From the NCBI RefSeq assembly GCF_000479005.1, contig NZ_AWXC01000041.1, positions 122,618-186,617 of the forward strand: DNA of 64,000 nucleotides, in the 5' to 3' direction. The notes under the pieces are model-generated. The model was not told the DNA's origin. It was given only the letters and a program-made list of their open reading frames with translations, and made no database searches. Made by a program: the position numbers and the translations under genes. Shown here in pieces: positions 43,988 to 51,858 of the stretch. Source of the DNA: Prevotella sp. BV3P1. Its GTDB lineage: Bacteria > Bacteroidota > Bacteroidia > Bacteroidales > Bacteroidaceae. Within the stretch, counting starts at the first letter, position 1; every line of letters starts with the position of its first letter.

Positions 43988-44015
43988 GAGCTTTATTTAA
44001 AATCTTATTTCTCCT
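43971..44015 (-). pseudogene. Beheaded 3' tail of an upstream ORF
   Basis: From the IS terminus at 44013 a 14-codon frame (RRNKILNKAHEIAE, TAA) remains, overlapping the 213-aa gene start by 17 nt. The amphipathic Lys/Glu-rich helix is a plausible protein C-terminus. Confidence 0.45.
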
Positions 44016-44227
44016 TAATTCCGCAACACTATTATAAATTAAACTTTTTAAGTACCTGAGCAACATAAAGTTACTCAGGATTTTGCCATGTCAGAATTTT
44101 CACTTATCTTAGTGTTGCAAAAAAACAAGAGAATCCGACGATAGACATGGCGAATATACAAATTAAATCTGAGAGACTCACTCCTTTTGGGGGATTATTT
44201 TCAATCATGGAGCAATTTGACTCCACC
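44013..44227 (+). mobile_element. IS1380-family left-end fragment, copy E5
   Basis: Terminal repeat CCTTAATTCCGCAAC, hairpin and transposase start as in the other copies, ending at the codons for MEQFDST where the IS30 element has inserted. Confidence 0.8.
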
Positions 44228-44252
44228 GTAGAGTCAACCAGCAAGTGCAAAA

Positions 44253-45194
44253 TTACAAAACGTGTTTGAAGAACTCGCACTTAGGTGTAGAAAAGTTTAA
44301 TTTTTCTCTCGGTCTTTCGTTCAATTTCTTTTGTATGGACATAATTCTTTTTTCTGTATAATGTTCAAACGAATCCTTTTTCGGTATATATTGTCTGATT
44401 AGTTTATTTGTATTCTCAATAGCTCCCTTTTGCCAAGAACAATATGGATCAGCGAAGTACACGGGTACGCCTAAGAACTTGGTAATGTCCTTATGTGCCG
44501 CAAATTCAGGCCCGTTGTCTGTTGTAATGGTCTTCAGACTGTCCTTGTATGGCAGCAGCAGTTTCCTAACTACCTTTGCCAGAGGCTTTGACTGCTTCCC
44601 GAATGGCAGTTTCTGCATAAGCAGCATATTGGTGGATTTCTCTACCAGTGTGAGTATGGCGTGCTGGGCAGGGTCTACGATCAAGTCCATCTCAAAATCC
44701 CCGAATCTCTTCCCGTCAACTTCCTTGCTTCTTTCATGGATGCTCACCCTGTCCTTGATTGGAAGATGTCTGCCCTTGGGACGATGCCTGTATTTCATCT
44801 TATGCCTTGTGTGCTTGGCAAGTTCCCCTGTCGTGTCATTGTGGATGATGTTATAGATGGATTGGTGGGACACCTTTATCCCCTCGTTCTTGAGCAGATA
44901 ACCTGATATTTGTCTTGGAGACCACTGGTCATTGATGATGTATTCCTTGATTCTCCATACCAATTCGTCGGAGAGTTTGGCGTTCTTTACCGTTCTCTCT
45001 CTGCGCTGCATAGCCATGTCGTGCGCCTTTGTCCAGATATACTTTCCCGATGGCGTGCTGTTTCTCTTTAGCTCACGACTGAGCGTAGCCTCACTCGTGC
45101 CCACAATGCGGGCAATTTCTTTTCTCGCTGTTTTCTTTTGGAGTAAGGCGAAAATTTGCGACCTTTGCTCCGAGGTTAATTGATGATATTTCAC
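44253..45194 (-). CDS. IS30-family transposase
   Basis: A 313-residue transposase. The N-terminal helix-turn-helix (ARKEIARIVGTSEATLSRELKRN, split at about residues 24-46) is typical of IS30, as is the WSPRQISGYL region. The catalytic DDE residues lie in FGDFEMDLIV (D), TTDNGPEFAAH (D) and WQKGAIENTNKLIRQY (E). Full length and without stop codons, so it may be active and could move neighbouring remnants. Similar to IS4351-type elements of Bacteroides. A TAACTTTG element lies just upstream. Confidence 0.93.
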   Translation of the reverse strand: MKYHQLTSEQRSQIFALLQKKTARKEIARIVGTSEATLSRELKRNSTPSGKYIWTKAHDMAMQRRERTVKNAKLSDELVWRIKEYIINDQWSPRQISGYLLKNEGIKVSHQSIYNIIHNDTTGELAKHTRHKMKYRHRPKGRHLPIKDRVSIHERSKEVDGKRFGDFEMDLIVDPAQHAILTLVEKSTNMLLMQKLPFGKQSKPLAKVVRKLLLPYKDSLKTITTDNGPEFAAHKDITKFLGVPVYFADPYCSWQKGAIENTNKLIRQYIPKKDSFEHYTEKRIMSIQKKLNERPREKLNFSTPKCEFFKHVL

Positions 45195-45216
45195 AATACA
45201 AAGTTAATTAATCTTT

Positions 45217-45241
45217 GGGAGACTGCGGTCTCCCTTTTTTT
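45217..45241 (+). terminator. Intrinsic terminator at the right end of the IS30 element
   Basis: GGGAGAC-TGCG-GTCTCCC followed by seven T on the plus strand, upstream of the transposase. It would stop antisense transcripts leaving the IS; its hairpin may also limit transposase expression from outside. Confidence 0.75.
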
Positions 45242-45266
45242 ATTTGTATTGCTGGTTGTTTCTTTA

Positions 45267-45330
45267 CCTCGCCGAGAGATGCAGACAACCTCTCGCTACG
45301 CTTCGAGAACGTCTGCATCTCTCGGCGAGG
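45267..45330. repeat. 64-bp hairpin element with perfect 20-bp arms
   Basis: CCTCGCCGAGAGATGCAGAC (45267-45286) and its exact complement (45311-45330) flank a 24-nt centre with its own TCTCG/CGAGA stem. It is GC-rich in an AT-rich island and sits exactly at the IS30 border, between IS remnants. No family recognised. Confidence 0.8.
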
Positions 45331-45359
45331 ACTACTCTTTTATTGCACTTCGTTTTTTA

Positions 45360-45684
45360 ATCTGCACACACGTCAATCTTCATCGTACCGTCATGGTCGT
45401 TGCCGGCGCCATTGTGACTGTTCCTCAGACGTTTGTTGTATTCCTTCTTTATCCTGTCCCAGGGAAGGTGGTCGGCCAGCTTGACCCAAAGGTTGGATTT
45501 GCTCAATCCCGAAAGTGACTACTGAAGTTCAAACAGGTCGTGACAGCGATATTGTGAGTAGTATTTCACCTCGATTCTTGAATGTTTTAACATCCAAAGG
45601 TAGTCATTTTGGGCAAATTGACCAAATTTTATACAACATAAATAATTAATTGTCAGGTAGTTATAGTTAATTAGCAGACCCTAT
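45360..45684 (-). pseudogene. 5' remnant of IS5/IS1182-like transposase, second copy
   Basis: Homologous to 42131-42425: end GGGTCTGCTAATTAAC, TACCTTTG promoter element, then KYYSQYRCHDLFELQ followed by an in-frame TAG and SLSGLSKSNLWVKLADHLPW. It extends further (KEYNKRLRNSHNGAGN) than the first copy. Inactive. Confidence 0.65.
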
Positions 45685-45722
45685 TTTTTTTGATATTTCC
45701 CGATTTGGAGCATTACTAATTT

Positions 45723-46178
45723 CTAATTACCGTTCATGTTCATATGCAAAACAATTTCATCGACAGTATTCAATTCTTTGTATGTGTTAACTAATGGTCT
45801 TCCTAACGAATCTGTTTTGAAAATAACACGACCACCATTTCTATCTCCATTTGAGTGATTTTCTATTGTGTATCTTGTAAAAGGTTTGAGATTTATCATT
45901 TGTATTTCCTTGGGATGTAGCGCCGTAACTACTTTGTAAGATGGATTATGTCTATTGAAATAGAATACATTAACTGCTACAGAATCTTTTCTAAGTTTCA
46001 CATCATACATCATGTAATTTAATCCGTCTTCTTCTATTAACATATAATAAATACCATTTCCTTGTTTTGTATATATCGCTTTGTTGGTAATATCAAGATA
46101 AATTGAGTTATTTGTACATCCTGCCAATATTATGCAAACAATAATATATCGTATGACATTACTTAATTTGATTTTCAT
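45723..46178 (-). CDS. Small lipoprotein (151 aa), unknown function
   Basis: From the ATG at 46178: signal MKIKLSNVIRYIIVCIILAGC with lipobox ILAGC, then a beta-rich domain (LDITNKAIYTKQGNGIYYML, VKLRKDSVAVNVFYFNRHN, FTRYTIENHSNGDR). No recognised family. It lies in the island between an IS remnant and a nucleoside-transport gene on the same strand. Other lipoproteins here are candidate immunity proteins against periplasmic toxins, but no beheaded partner is visible for this one. Confidence 0.65.
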   Translation of the reverse strand: MKIKLSNVIRYIIVCIILAGCTNNSIYLDITNKAIYTKQGNGIYYMLIEEDGLNYMMYDVKLRKDSVAVNVFYFNRHNPSYKVVTALHPKEIQMINLKPFTRYTIENHSNGDRNGGRVIFKTDSLGRPLVNTYKELNTVDEIVLHMNMNGN

Positions 46179-46312
46179 AATCCTTCCACCATATATTAAT
46201 TTGATTAATCTTATATTTATCTGTCTTGTCATGAATAAGCGCAACTTATCGCCATACTACCATTAACTCATACTTTCAATAAAAGGATAGCTTGGATACA
46301 AATAAAAAAGCC

Positions 46313-47551
46313 TTATATGAAAAGCGCAGCATATAACAGATATCCCCAATGCGCAGCAAGCGCAGCTGCAAGTCCTCCGATAGTATGAGAAACAATGGCC
46401 TTAGAGGTAAGTTCCCGATAGCCAATGGTGTCAAGCATTGCTGTATGTGTACTAAGGAAACCGCTCCAACACATTCCAATACCTGTGAATACAGCTATGG
46501 CATTGCCATCCAGCCATCCTTGTGACATAAAGTTGGGCACTAAGCTCAATGCAGCACCAACTGCTCCGAGCGCAGTGATAGGGAAGGCGATTTGGTGTGG
46601 GTCTGAAAACCCAAAGAGTGGATTGAGTAACCAATCTAATTTGTTAGCAATGGCTGGTAAAATGGCAATTCCCTCATAAGCTTTGCCTGTGAAATTGCCT
46701 TCTGCGCTGGCTCCAAAGGTAAGTATCATCACTAACGTAGAAATAATAAGCACACCGGGAATGATGGAAACACCAACGTCGACGCCCGATTTTCCTCCGT
46801 CTAATAGAGAATTGAGTATGCGCAGAAACACCGATGTTTCTTCACGGTGTAACTGCCGAATGGGTTGCTGGCGAAACTTCTCTCCATCCAAAGCTTCTTC
46901 GGAACGATATTGTGGATAAGCTTTCAGTACAAAGTGTTGCATGAGCCTTGTAGAGACTACGCACCCAATGCAGGCTCCTATAAAACCAATGAGGGGTTCC
47001 ACGAAATAACCGTTGCCTAACATGAAGACGATGACGATGAGACCCATGCCAAACGCTGTGCCGAAATTGGTGAGCGAAATATACTGATACTTTTTGAAGT
47101 AACTACCGAAATGCTTATCTTGTGCCAAAGTGATAATGGCTGGATTGTCGGAGAGAAACGTTAATACTGCTCCAAGTGAAGCCACTCCGGGCAGTCTGAA
47201 CACGGGTTTCATCAATGGTCGCAGTACTCGTTCTATTAAGTCCACAACTCCAAACTCAACAAATAGCTTCCCTAAGGCACCTGTCAACACACAGATGCCC
47301 ATGAGATAAAAGCAGGTGTTGAGCAACAAGTCGTGAGCCGTGTGCATAATGGTGTTGAGCATGTTAGCCACTCCCATAATGCTTGCTATTCCTCCAAACA
47401 GTCCAGTGATGATAAGCAGACATATAATCCCCTTTGGCATTCTTCTCTTTTTCTTATCATTGCTCCTGTCTGTTGTTTGCTGTTGGGGCAATTCATCCTG
47501 TGTAGAGACAGTTTCTCTCTTGACCTCTGTATTATTCACTTTGTTTGTCAT
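46313..47551 (-). CDS. Nucleoside-recognition (Gate) domain membrane protein
   Basis: A 412-residue polytopic protein: cytoplasmic N-terminus of about 38 hydrophilic residues, then about ten helices. Typical Gate-domain stretches are LTGALGKLFVEFGVVDLIERVLRPLMKPVFRLPG (about 94-127) and a second copy around LLDGGKSGVDVGVSIIPGVLIIS (about 250-272), with FLSDNPAIITLAQD between. Related to YjiH and spore-maturation SpmA/SpmB-type proteins. The substrate is unknown; nucleosides are only suggested by the domain name. It looks like an ordinary chromosomal gene stranded between IS copies. Confidence 0.85.
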   Translation of the reverse strand: MTNKVNNTEVKRETVSTQDELPQQQTTDRSNDKKKRRMPKGIICLLIITGLFGGIASIMGVANMLNTIMHTAHDLLLNTCFYLMGICVLTGALGKLFVEFGVVDLIERVLRPLMKPVFRLPGVASLGAVLTFLSDNPAIITLAQDKHFGSYFKKYQYISLTNFGTAFGMGLIVIVFMLGNGYFVEPLIGFIGACIGCVVSTRLMQHFVLKAYPQYRSEEALDGEKFRQQPIRQLHREETSVFLRILNSLLDGGKSGVDVGVSIIPGVLIISTLVMILTFGASAEGNFTGKAYEGIAILPAIANKLDWLLNPLFGFSDPHQIAFPITALGAVGAALSLVPNFMSQGWLDGNAIAVFTGIGMCWSGFLSTHTAMLDTIGYRELTSKAIVSHTIGGLAAALAAHWGYLLYAALFI

Positions 47552-47776
47552 TAAGGTTCGTAATCGTGTGTATCTTTTACTCTCATTATTGAAAGATATC
47601 TGTAAATGCCACCATTCTATGAGGTTGGAGCCGTGGCGTTTTCAGATATTGCTTCCATATAATGGTTTTATATTTGTGATTTCATTTGTATTTTGCTGAC
47701 AAATTTAAGATTTTTATTAGTATCTATCTTATTTCTGACTTAATTTTTTTGTTCATCATTGATATTTTCTGTACGA
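47552..47776. other. Intergenic segment upstream of the Gate-domain gene
   Basis: About 225 bp, AT-rich, nothing recognised before IS copy E6. Confidence 0.35.
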
Positions 47777-48262
47777 CCTTAATTCCGCAACACTATTATA
47801 AATTAAACTTTTATCAGTACAGCGAAATCATCCGTTCTCTCATGAGTATCTACTTCTGTGGCGGTTATTGGAGATTTGATAGTCGGTATAATCCGTAATT
47901 TTTATAAGGCCATTATTCAAAGACTTGACGTAAAGAAGTTCGGACTCAATGCAACAAGTTGCATAAAAACGTTTGTCTTCAGGTTTATCTCTGTACCAGC
48001 CAAGTGGATCAGGACATCATGGCGGTATGTGCTGAATATCTATACCTGTAATAATGCTTACGCAGATGTTTTCCAGACTGATTTTGGATAATGCCTACAA
48101 CTTATGGGAATGATATTGTGTATTGCCTCAAGTCACATTGTGGGGTAAGGGGATATTGTAGGCAGAAGTGGGGGCTTCAAGTTCAAATTATCTGCAAATT
48201 CAGTAATGAGAGGACGTGTAAACGCAATAGGGACGTTCAAGGGCTTAGTTGCGGATTTGAGG
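47777..48262 (+). mobile_element. IS1380-family deletion derivative with both ends, copy E6
   Basis: 486 bp with left CCTTAATTCCGCAAC and right GTTGCGGATTTGAGG terminal repeats. The first 37 bp join directly to transposase codons QYSEIIRSLMSIYFCGG, then a second deletion leads to GIIRNFYKAIIQRLDVKKFG and the C-terminus VFQTDFG (stop 48089-48091). It defines the full ends of the family in this window. Its right end is 24 bp from the stop of the propeller gene. Confidence 0.85.
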
Positions 48263-48285
48263 AAAAATACTTTTTCTGCATGAGT

Positions 48286-49326
48286 TTATTCCTCTTCCAA
48301 TTCGAATACATGAATGTCGCTATGATTCACTTCTGTCTCCACTTCCACGTAAAGGTCGCCTTTGTAAACGCCCATGCTTTTTATATAGTTGCAATCTCCA
48401 CGAGTGAAGTCGATGTCGTATTCTTGGATCATTTCATGTGTCCGCAAATCAATAATGCCGACTCCCATTCTGTCTGAATATTCTGAGTTGTCGGAATGAT
48501 AAGCATAAAAGAGATAGTCTTTATAAACCATAGTTGTGAAGACTTCTTTATTATAGTTTTCAAATTTATGAATATATACCTCACCCGTCTCAGTATCAAT
48601 CTCTGCGTATTGATTATGGTTTTTGGATGGTCCAACCGTTGAATAATGTGACCAAAAATTCACAAGTCTATTTTTTCCATATTTTTTATAATTTCCACTT
48701 GTAGAATTTTCCCATAAGACTTTACCTGACGGAATCTCTACACAAATAATCTTATCTTTTTTGTCAGATGATAATTCTGTGCACCATTCTATGACTATCT
48801 TATCTTCAAAAGGAATAACTAAGTCTATATGAGCTTCTGTATATTTTTTCTCCCACATTACTTTTCCTGTCTCCAAGTCGATTAGCTGGCATGTATTAGC
48901 ATATTCTCTTTTCCCTTTCCATGCAAGTGCATATTGCTTGAATAAGGAAAAAGATTCAAAAGGAGATTCCAATTCCCATATATTATTATCATTATGAATA
49001 CATGTATACTCTCTCAATTTCTTTTCCTTGTTGTAATTAGCTAATATATATCCATTAGGTGTAACACCTTCTACCCATCCTTTTCCATGAGTGATATAGG
49101 GAAGTAATTCCTTTGTCTGAGAGTCAAATTTATATACGGTATGTTTTAAATTATTCACATACAAAGTATCGTTCAAAGTATGTTGCTCGAAACGAGCTAC
49201 ATAATGATAGCTTTTATTATTTATAAAAGTATTATTACTGATTTGATACATCAAACTGTTATCTTTGGCCGTTTGTATTAAAAAGCCCCCTTTTATTATA
49301 TTCTTGACTCCTTTTATCTTCATCAT
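48286..49326 (-). CDS. PQQ/WD40-like beta-propeller protein, possible immunity protein
   Basis: A 346-residue protein without signal peptide, with repeated blades marked by E/D-T-G-x-V-x-W patterns: IDLETGKVMWEKKY, VEIPSGKVLWENS, EIDTETGEVYIHKF and GIIDLRTHEMIQEY. The start overlaps a TGA by 4 nt; that stop ends a 5-codon frame (GKIKR) running out of IS end E7, 13 bp upstream. Beta-propellers of this type occur as immunity proteins and as general binding domains; the island layout favours the former, without proof. The last residues are acidic (HVFELEEE). Confidence 0.65.
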   Translation of the reverse strand: MMKIKGVKNIIKGGFLIQTAKDNSLMYQISNNTFINNKSYHYVARFEQHTLNDTLYVNNLKHTVYKFDSQTKELLPYITHGKGWVEGVTPNGYILANYNKEKKLREYTCIHNDNNIWELESPFESFSLFKQYALAWKGKREYANTCQLIDLETGKVMWEKKYTEAHIDLVIPFEDKIVIEWCTELSSDKKDKIICVEIPSGKVLWENSTSGNYKKYGKNRLVNFWSHYSTVGPSKNHNQYAEIDTETGEVYIHKFENYNKEVFTTMVYKDYLFYAYHSDNSEYSDRMGVGIIDLRTHEMIQEYDIDFTRGDCNYIKSMGVYKGDLYVEVETEVNHSDIHVFELEEE

Positions 49327-49338
49327 CTTTTTATTTTA

Positions 49339-49611
49339 CCTTAATTCCACAACACGATTATAAATTAAACTTTTTAAGTACCTGAGCAACAAAAAGTTGC
49401 TCAGGATTTTGCCATGTCAGAATTTTCACTTATCTTAGTGTTGCAAAAAAAACAAGAGAATCCGACGATAGACATGGCGAAGATACAAATTAAATCTGAG
49501 AGAGACTCACTCCTTTTGGGGGATTATTTTCAATCATGGAGCAATTTGACTCCACACATTATCATCTGTAATCGACTCAACCCTCGGTCTAAGGTGTAGA
49601 TCGTTCGGTTA
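49339..49611 (+). mobile_element. IS1380-family left-end fragment, copy E7
   Basis: Terminal repeat CCTTAATTCCACAAC, then the transposase 5' region up to the same codons as E4 (CTCAACCCTCGG, GATCGTTCGGTTAT), where homology stops at 49611. Right boundary of the island next to hemD. Confidence 0.8.
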
Positions 49612-49722
49612 TGGAATTGCTGGCAAGGACGGAGCCTACGATATACGATGTGTTGATGGTCTTTTTGGAGGGGGAGCGGGAGTCGTTGCATCCTCAAAGA
49701 AGTACGTTGTGGCAATTGTAGG
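49612..49722 (+). other. Short coding-like fragment between the island and hemD
   Basis: A 36-codon frame (MELLARTEPTIYDVLMVFL ... LHPQRSTLWQL, TAG) of higher GC than the island. It could be the 3' remnant of a chromosomal gene that once followed hemG. No family recognised; low confidence. Confidence 0.25.
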
Positions 49723-49734
49723 CCTCAGTGCTGA

Positions 49735-50529
49735 TTATCGCCAATGCTTAACGAGGCAGGCTGTGAAGTCATCAAAAGAGTTGAACTCGGCAGGCACCCA
49801 ATCTACTTTCAACCCGATGCGTTTGGCTTGCATGGCGGTGTATGGCCCCATGCAGGCGATAGCCACATCGTTGAGAATACAACAGGCATCGGTGCCATAC
49901 ACTTCCTTCAGTCCATCATTGAACGCCATCACCTCGCTTCCGCTGGTAAAGGCTACGCAGTCAATGCGCTTGTCGATGATGAGGTCGTAGGCTTGTTTCC
50001 TTGCGGAAAGCTCTGTTGCCATGTTGACGTAGGCATCAACACGGTGGGCCTGTACGCCCAGTTCGCTCAGTTTTGCCATGAAGTCGGGAACGGTTCGAGG
50101 CTCTTCCATGCCAACAAACGCAGGCGCGAGGGCTGCCAGGCGGCATCCTTCGTTGATGCCATGCTCTTTCAGTGCATGGGCGATGCCTATGGGACTTGGC
50201 TCTTTTGAGATGAACGGAGGCGTTACACCCAGCACGTCGTGTAGATATTCGTTGTCTTTTCCAATGGCCAGGAACTGCGTCTTGTCCAGTTGTTCTGCAC
50301 GGTCACAGCAGTTGTGCATGGCGTCAACGGCCTTTCGGCTGAGGCATACCACGAAATCAAACATGCCCAAGTCGGCGCATAGCTTCTGCATCTCATCGTT
50401 CGCCGTGTCGAAAGTTGATTCTACCATGGCGATGTTGGTCACCTCTACTTCTTCTTTGTACTTCTCGAAGGCCGTTAGCAGTCTTTGCGTATAGTGACGT
50501 GGAGCTGTAATCAGGATGTTTTTCTTCAT
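49735..50529 (-). CDS. hemD: Uroporphyrinogen-III synthase
   Basis: HemD closes hydroxymethylbilane to uroporphyrinogen III; 264 residues, normal length. Sequence is poorly conserved in this family, but the two-domain pattern is visible: ILITAPRHYTQRLLTAFEKY, FDFVVCLSRKAVDAM, DCVAFTSGSEVMAF and the C-terminal AIACMGPYTAMQAKRIGLKVDWVPAEF. The ATG overlaps the MFS-gene stop (ATGA), so hemD is translated in one operon with the permease and the TonB-dependent receptor, an unusual setting. It faces hemN-hemG across the island. Confidence 0.85.
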   Translation of the reverse strand: MKKNILITAPRHYTQRLLTAFEKYKEEVEVTNIAMVESTFDTANDEMQKLCADLGMFDFVVCLSRKAVDAMHNCCDRAEQLDKTQFLAIGKDNEYLHDVLGVTPPFISKEPSPIGIAHALKEHGINEGCRLAALAPAFVGMEEPRTVPDFMAKLSELGVQAHRVDAYVNMATELSARKQAYDLIIDKRIDCVAFTSGSEVMAFNDGLKEVYGTDACCILNDVAIACMGPYTAMQAKRIGLKVDWVPAEFNSFDDFTACLVKHWR

Positions 50530-51761
50530 CGGTTATGTGGTTTTGTGATATGTTTTTGAGAACGTCGGGTGTGGCAGAAGAAGTAGGTTACATAGCAGAG
50601 CGAAAGCGTGGCAATGGCTGTTTCTATACAAAAAAGACCATTATAGCCCAATCTGTCTGCAATTCTTCCGCTGGCTATGGTCATGAGCAGTCCGCTGATG
50701 TGCGTGATAACTATCTGTATGGTGAAGTCGGTTCCCTCGAGTCCTTTCCTCACACAGAACATGGCCGACGTGTATACCACCACTGTCCCCATGCCATAGC
50801 AGGCCCAAAGAAGTATGATACCCCCGACGAGCCATGGCTTCGAGGGTGTAGACCACGACATCAAGGTGAAGTAAACGGTTGCCATCAAGATACAGACGGC
50901 AAAGACCACTTTCACCTTCTCCGCCCCCCAGCGCCTGATCAGCATGCTGGCGGGATAGGCAACGAGCATGGCGGCAGAGATGCCCACGATGCCGTTGAGC
51001 GCGCCTATCTCCTTCATGTTGTAGCCAAGGTCTACCATATAGGGCCTTACAACCGACAGTAGTCCCATGATGCTGGCATAGTAGAGGAGCAAGAACCCTA
51101 TCTGCGGGTAAACGGTTCGATTGGTGAAAAACCAGATGATGTCATTCCATTTGGCCCTGTGGGTCGGCTCCTTGGCATGGAGCAGTTGCAGCTTCTTGTT
51201 CATGAGCAAGGGTACAAGTGCCAGCAGCACAAAGCCGCTTAGACAAATGGTCACAACATTCCAGCCATAGTGGTGCAACACCATGAGCAGTACGCCGCTG
51301 CCCAGCAGGCTTCCACCAAAGCTGCCCATCGACTGCATGCCGTTAACAAAGCTCTTCTGCTCTTTCCGCGTAGAGAGTATGGCCAGTGCGTCGGTGGCGA
51401 TGTCTTGTGTGGCAGAGGCGATGAGCGACAGGAATACCAGGATGATGATGAGCTGGATGTTGGTTTCCAGCCTTAGTATTCCCGCACCCAGTATCAGCAC
51501 GGCGTACACTATTTCAGACGAAACAATCCAGCGTTTGTAGTCTTTCACCGTCATACATTGCCGGTCTACGATGGGCGACCACAGAAATTTCAGTATCCAC
51601 GGCAGCTTGATGAGTTGCAGAAGGCTGATGGTTGTCAGCGAGAAGGCCTGTTGGCGCATCATCACCTGCAACGCCGTGGAGAAGAAGCTCATGGGCACCG
51701 CCTGCGCAATGTACAGACTGAAGAAGGTACCTAACAGTTGGGCGTTGTTCTTGTTGGGCAT
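50526..51761 (-). CDS. MFS permease of the RhtX/FptX or AmpG-like type
   Basis: About 411 residues (a start at 51797 would add 12), twelve helices. The N-terminal signature YIAQAVPMSFFSTALQVMMR with LIKLPWILKFLWSPIVDRQ resembles AmpG and, more closely to my eye, the RhtX/FptX inner-membrane permeases that import siderophores such as rhizobactin or ferripyochelin. The gene lies between a TonB-dependent receptor and hemD, consistent with the inner-membrane step of the same uptake route. The substrate could be a ferric siderophore or a tetrapyrrole; the sequence does not decide. Confidence 0.78.
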   Translation of the reverse strand: MPNKNNAQLLGTFFSLYIAQAVPMSFFSTALQVMMRQQAFSLTTISLLQLIKLPWILKFLWSPIVDRQCMTVKDYKRWIVSSEIVYAVLILGAGILRLETNIQLIIILVFLSLIASATQDIATDALAILSTRKEQKSFVNGMQSMGSFGGSLLGSGVLLMVLHHYGWNVVTICLSGFVLLALVPLLMNKKLQLLHAKEPTHRAKWNDIIWFFTNRTVYPQIGFLLLYYASIMGLLSVVRPYMVDLGYNMKEIGALNGIVGISAAMLVAYPASMLIRRWGAEKVKVVFAVCILMATVYFTLMSWSTPSKPWLVGGIILLWACYGMGTVVVYTSAMFCVRKGLEGTDFTIQIVITHISGLLMTIASGRIADRLGYNGLFCIETAIATLSLCYVTYFFCHTRRSQKHITKPHNR

Positions 51762-51858
51762 ATACGTTGTGTTGGTTGGAATGGATTGGTCATGCAAGCC
51801 CAGCGGTGAGTCGCGGCCATGGCCACGATGTACCCGCCTTGTTGGGCTCTCGACTTGT

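Larger units (their letters stand above)
44228..45267 (-). mobile_element. IS30-family insertion sequence, apparently intact
   Basis: About 1,040 bp bounded by imperfect inverted ends: left TAGAGTCAACCAGCAAG and, read inward from the right, TAAAGAAACAACCAGCAA, sharing CAACCAGCAA. It holds one full transposase gene and, at its right end, a hairpin terminator. It is inserted into IS1380 copy E5. Exact ends and target duplication are uncertain by a few bases. Confidence 0.75.
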
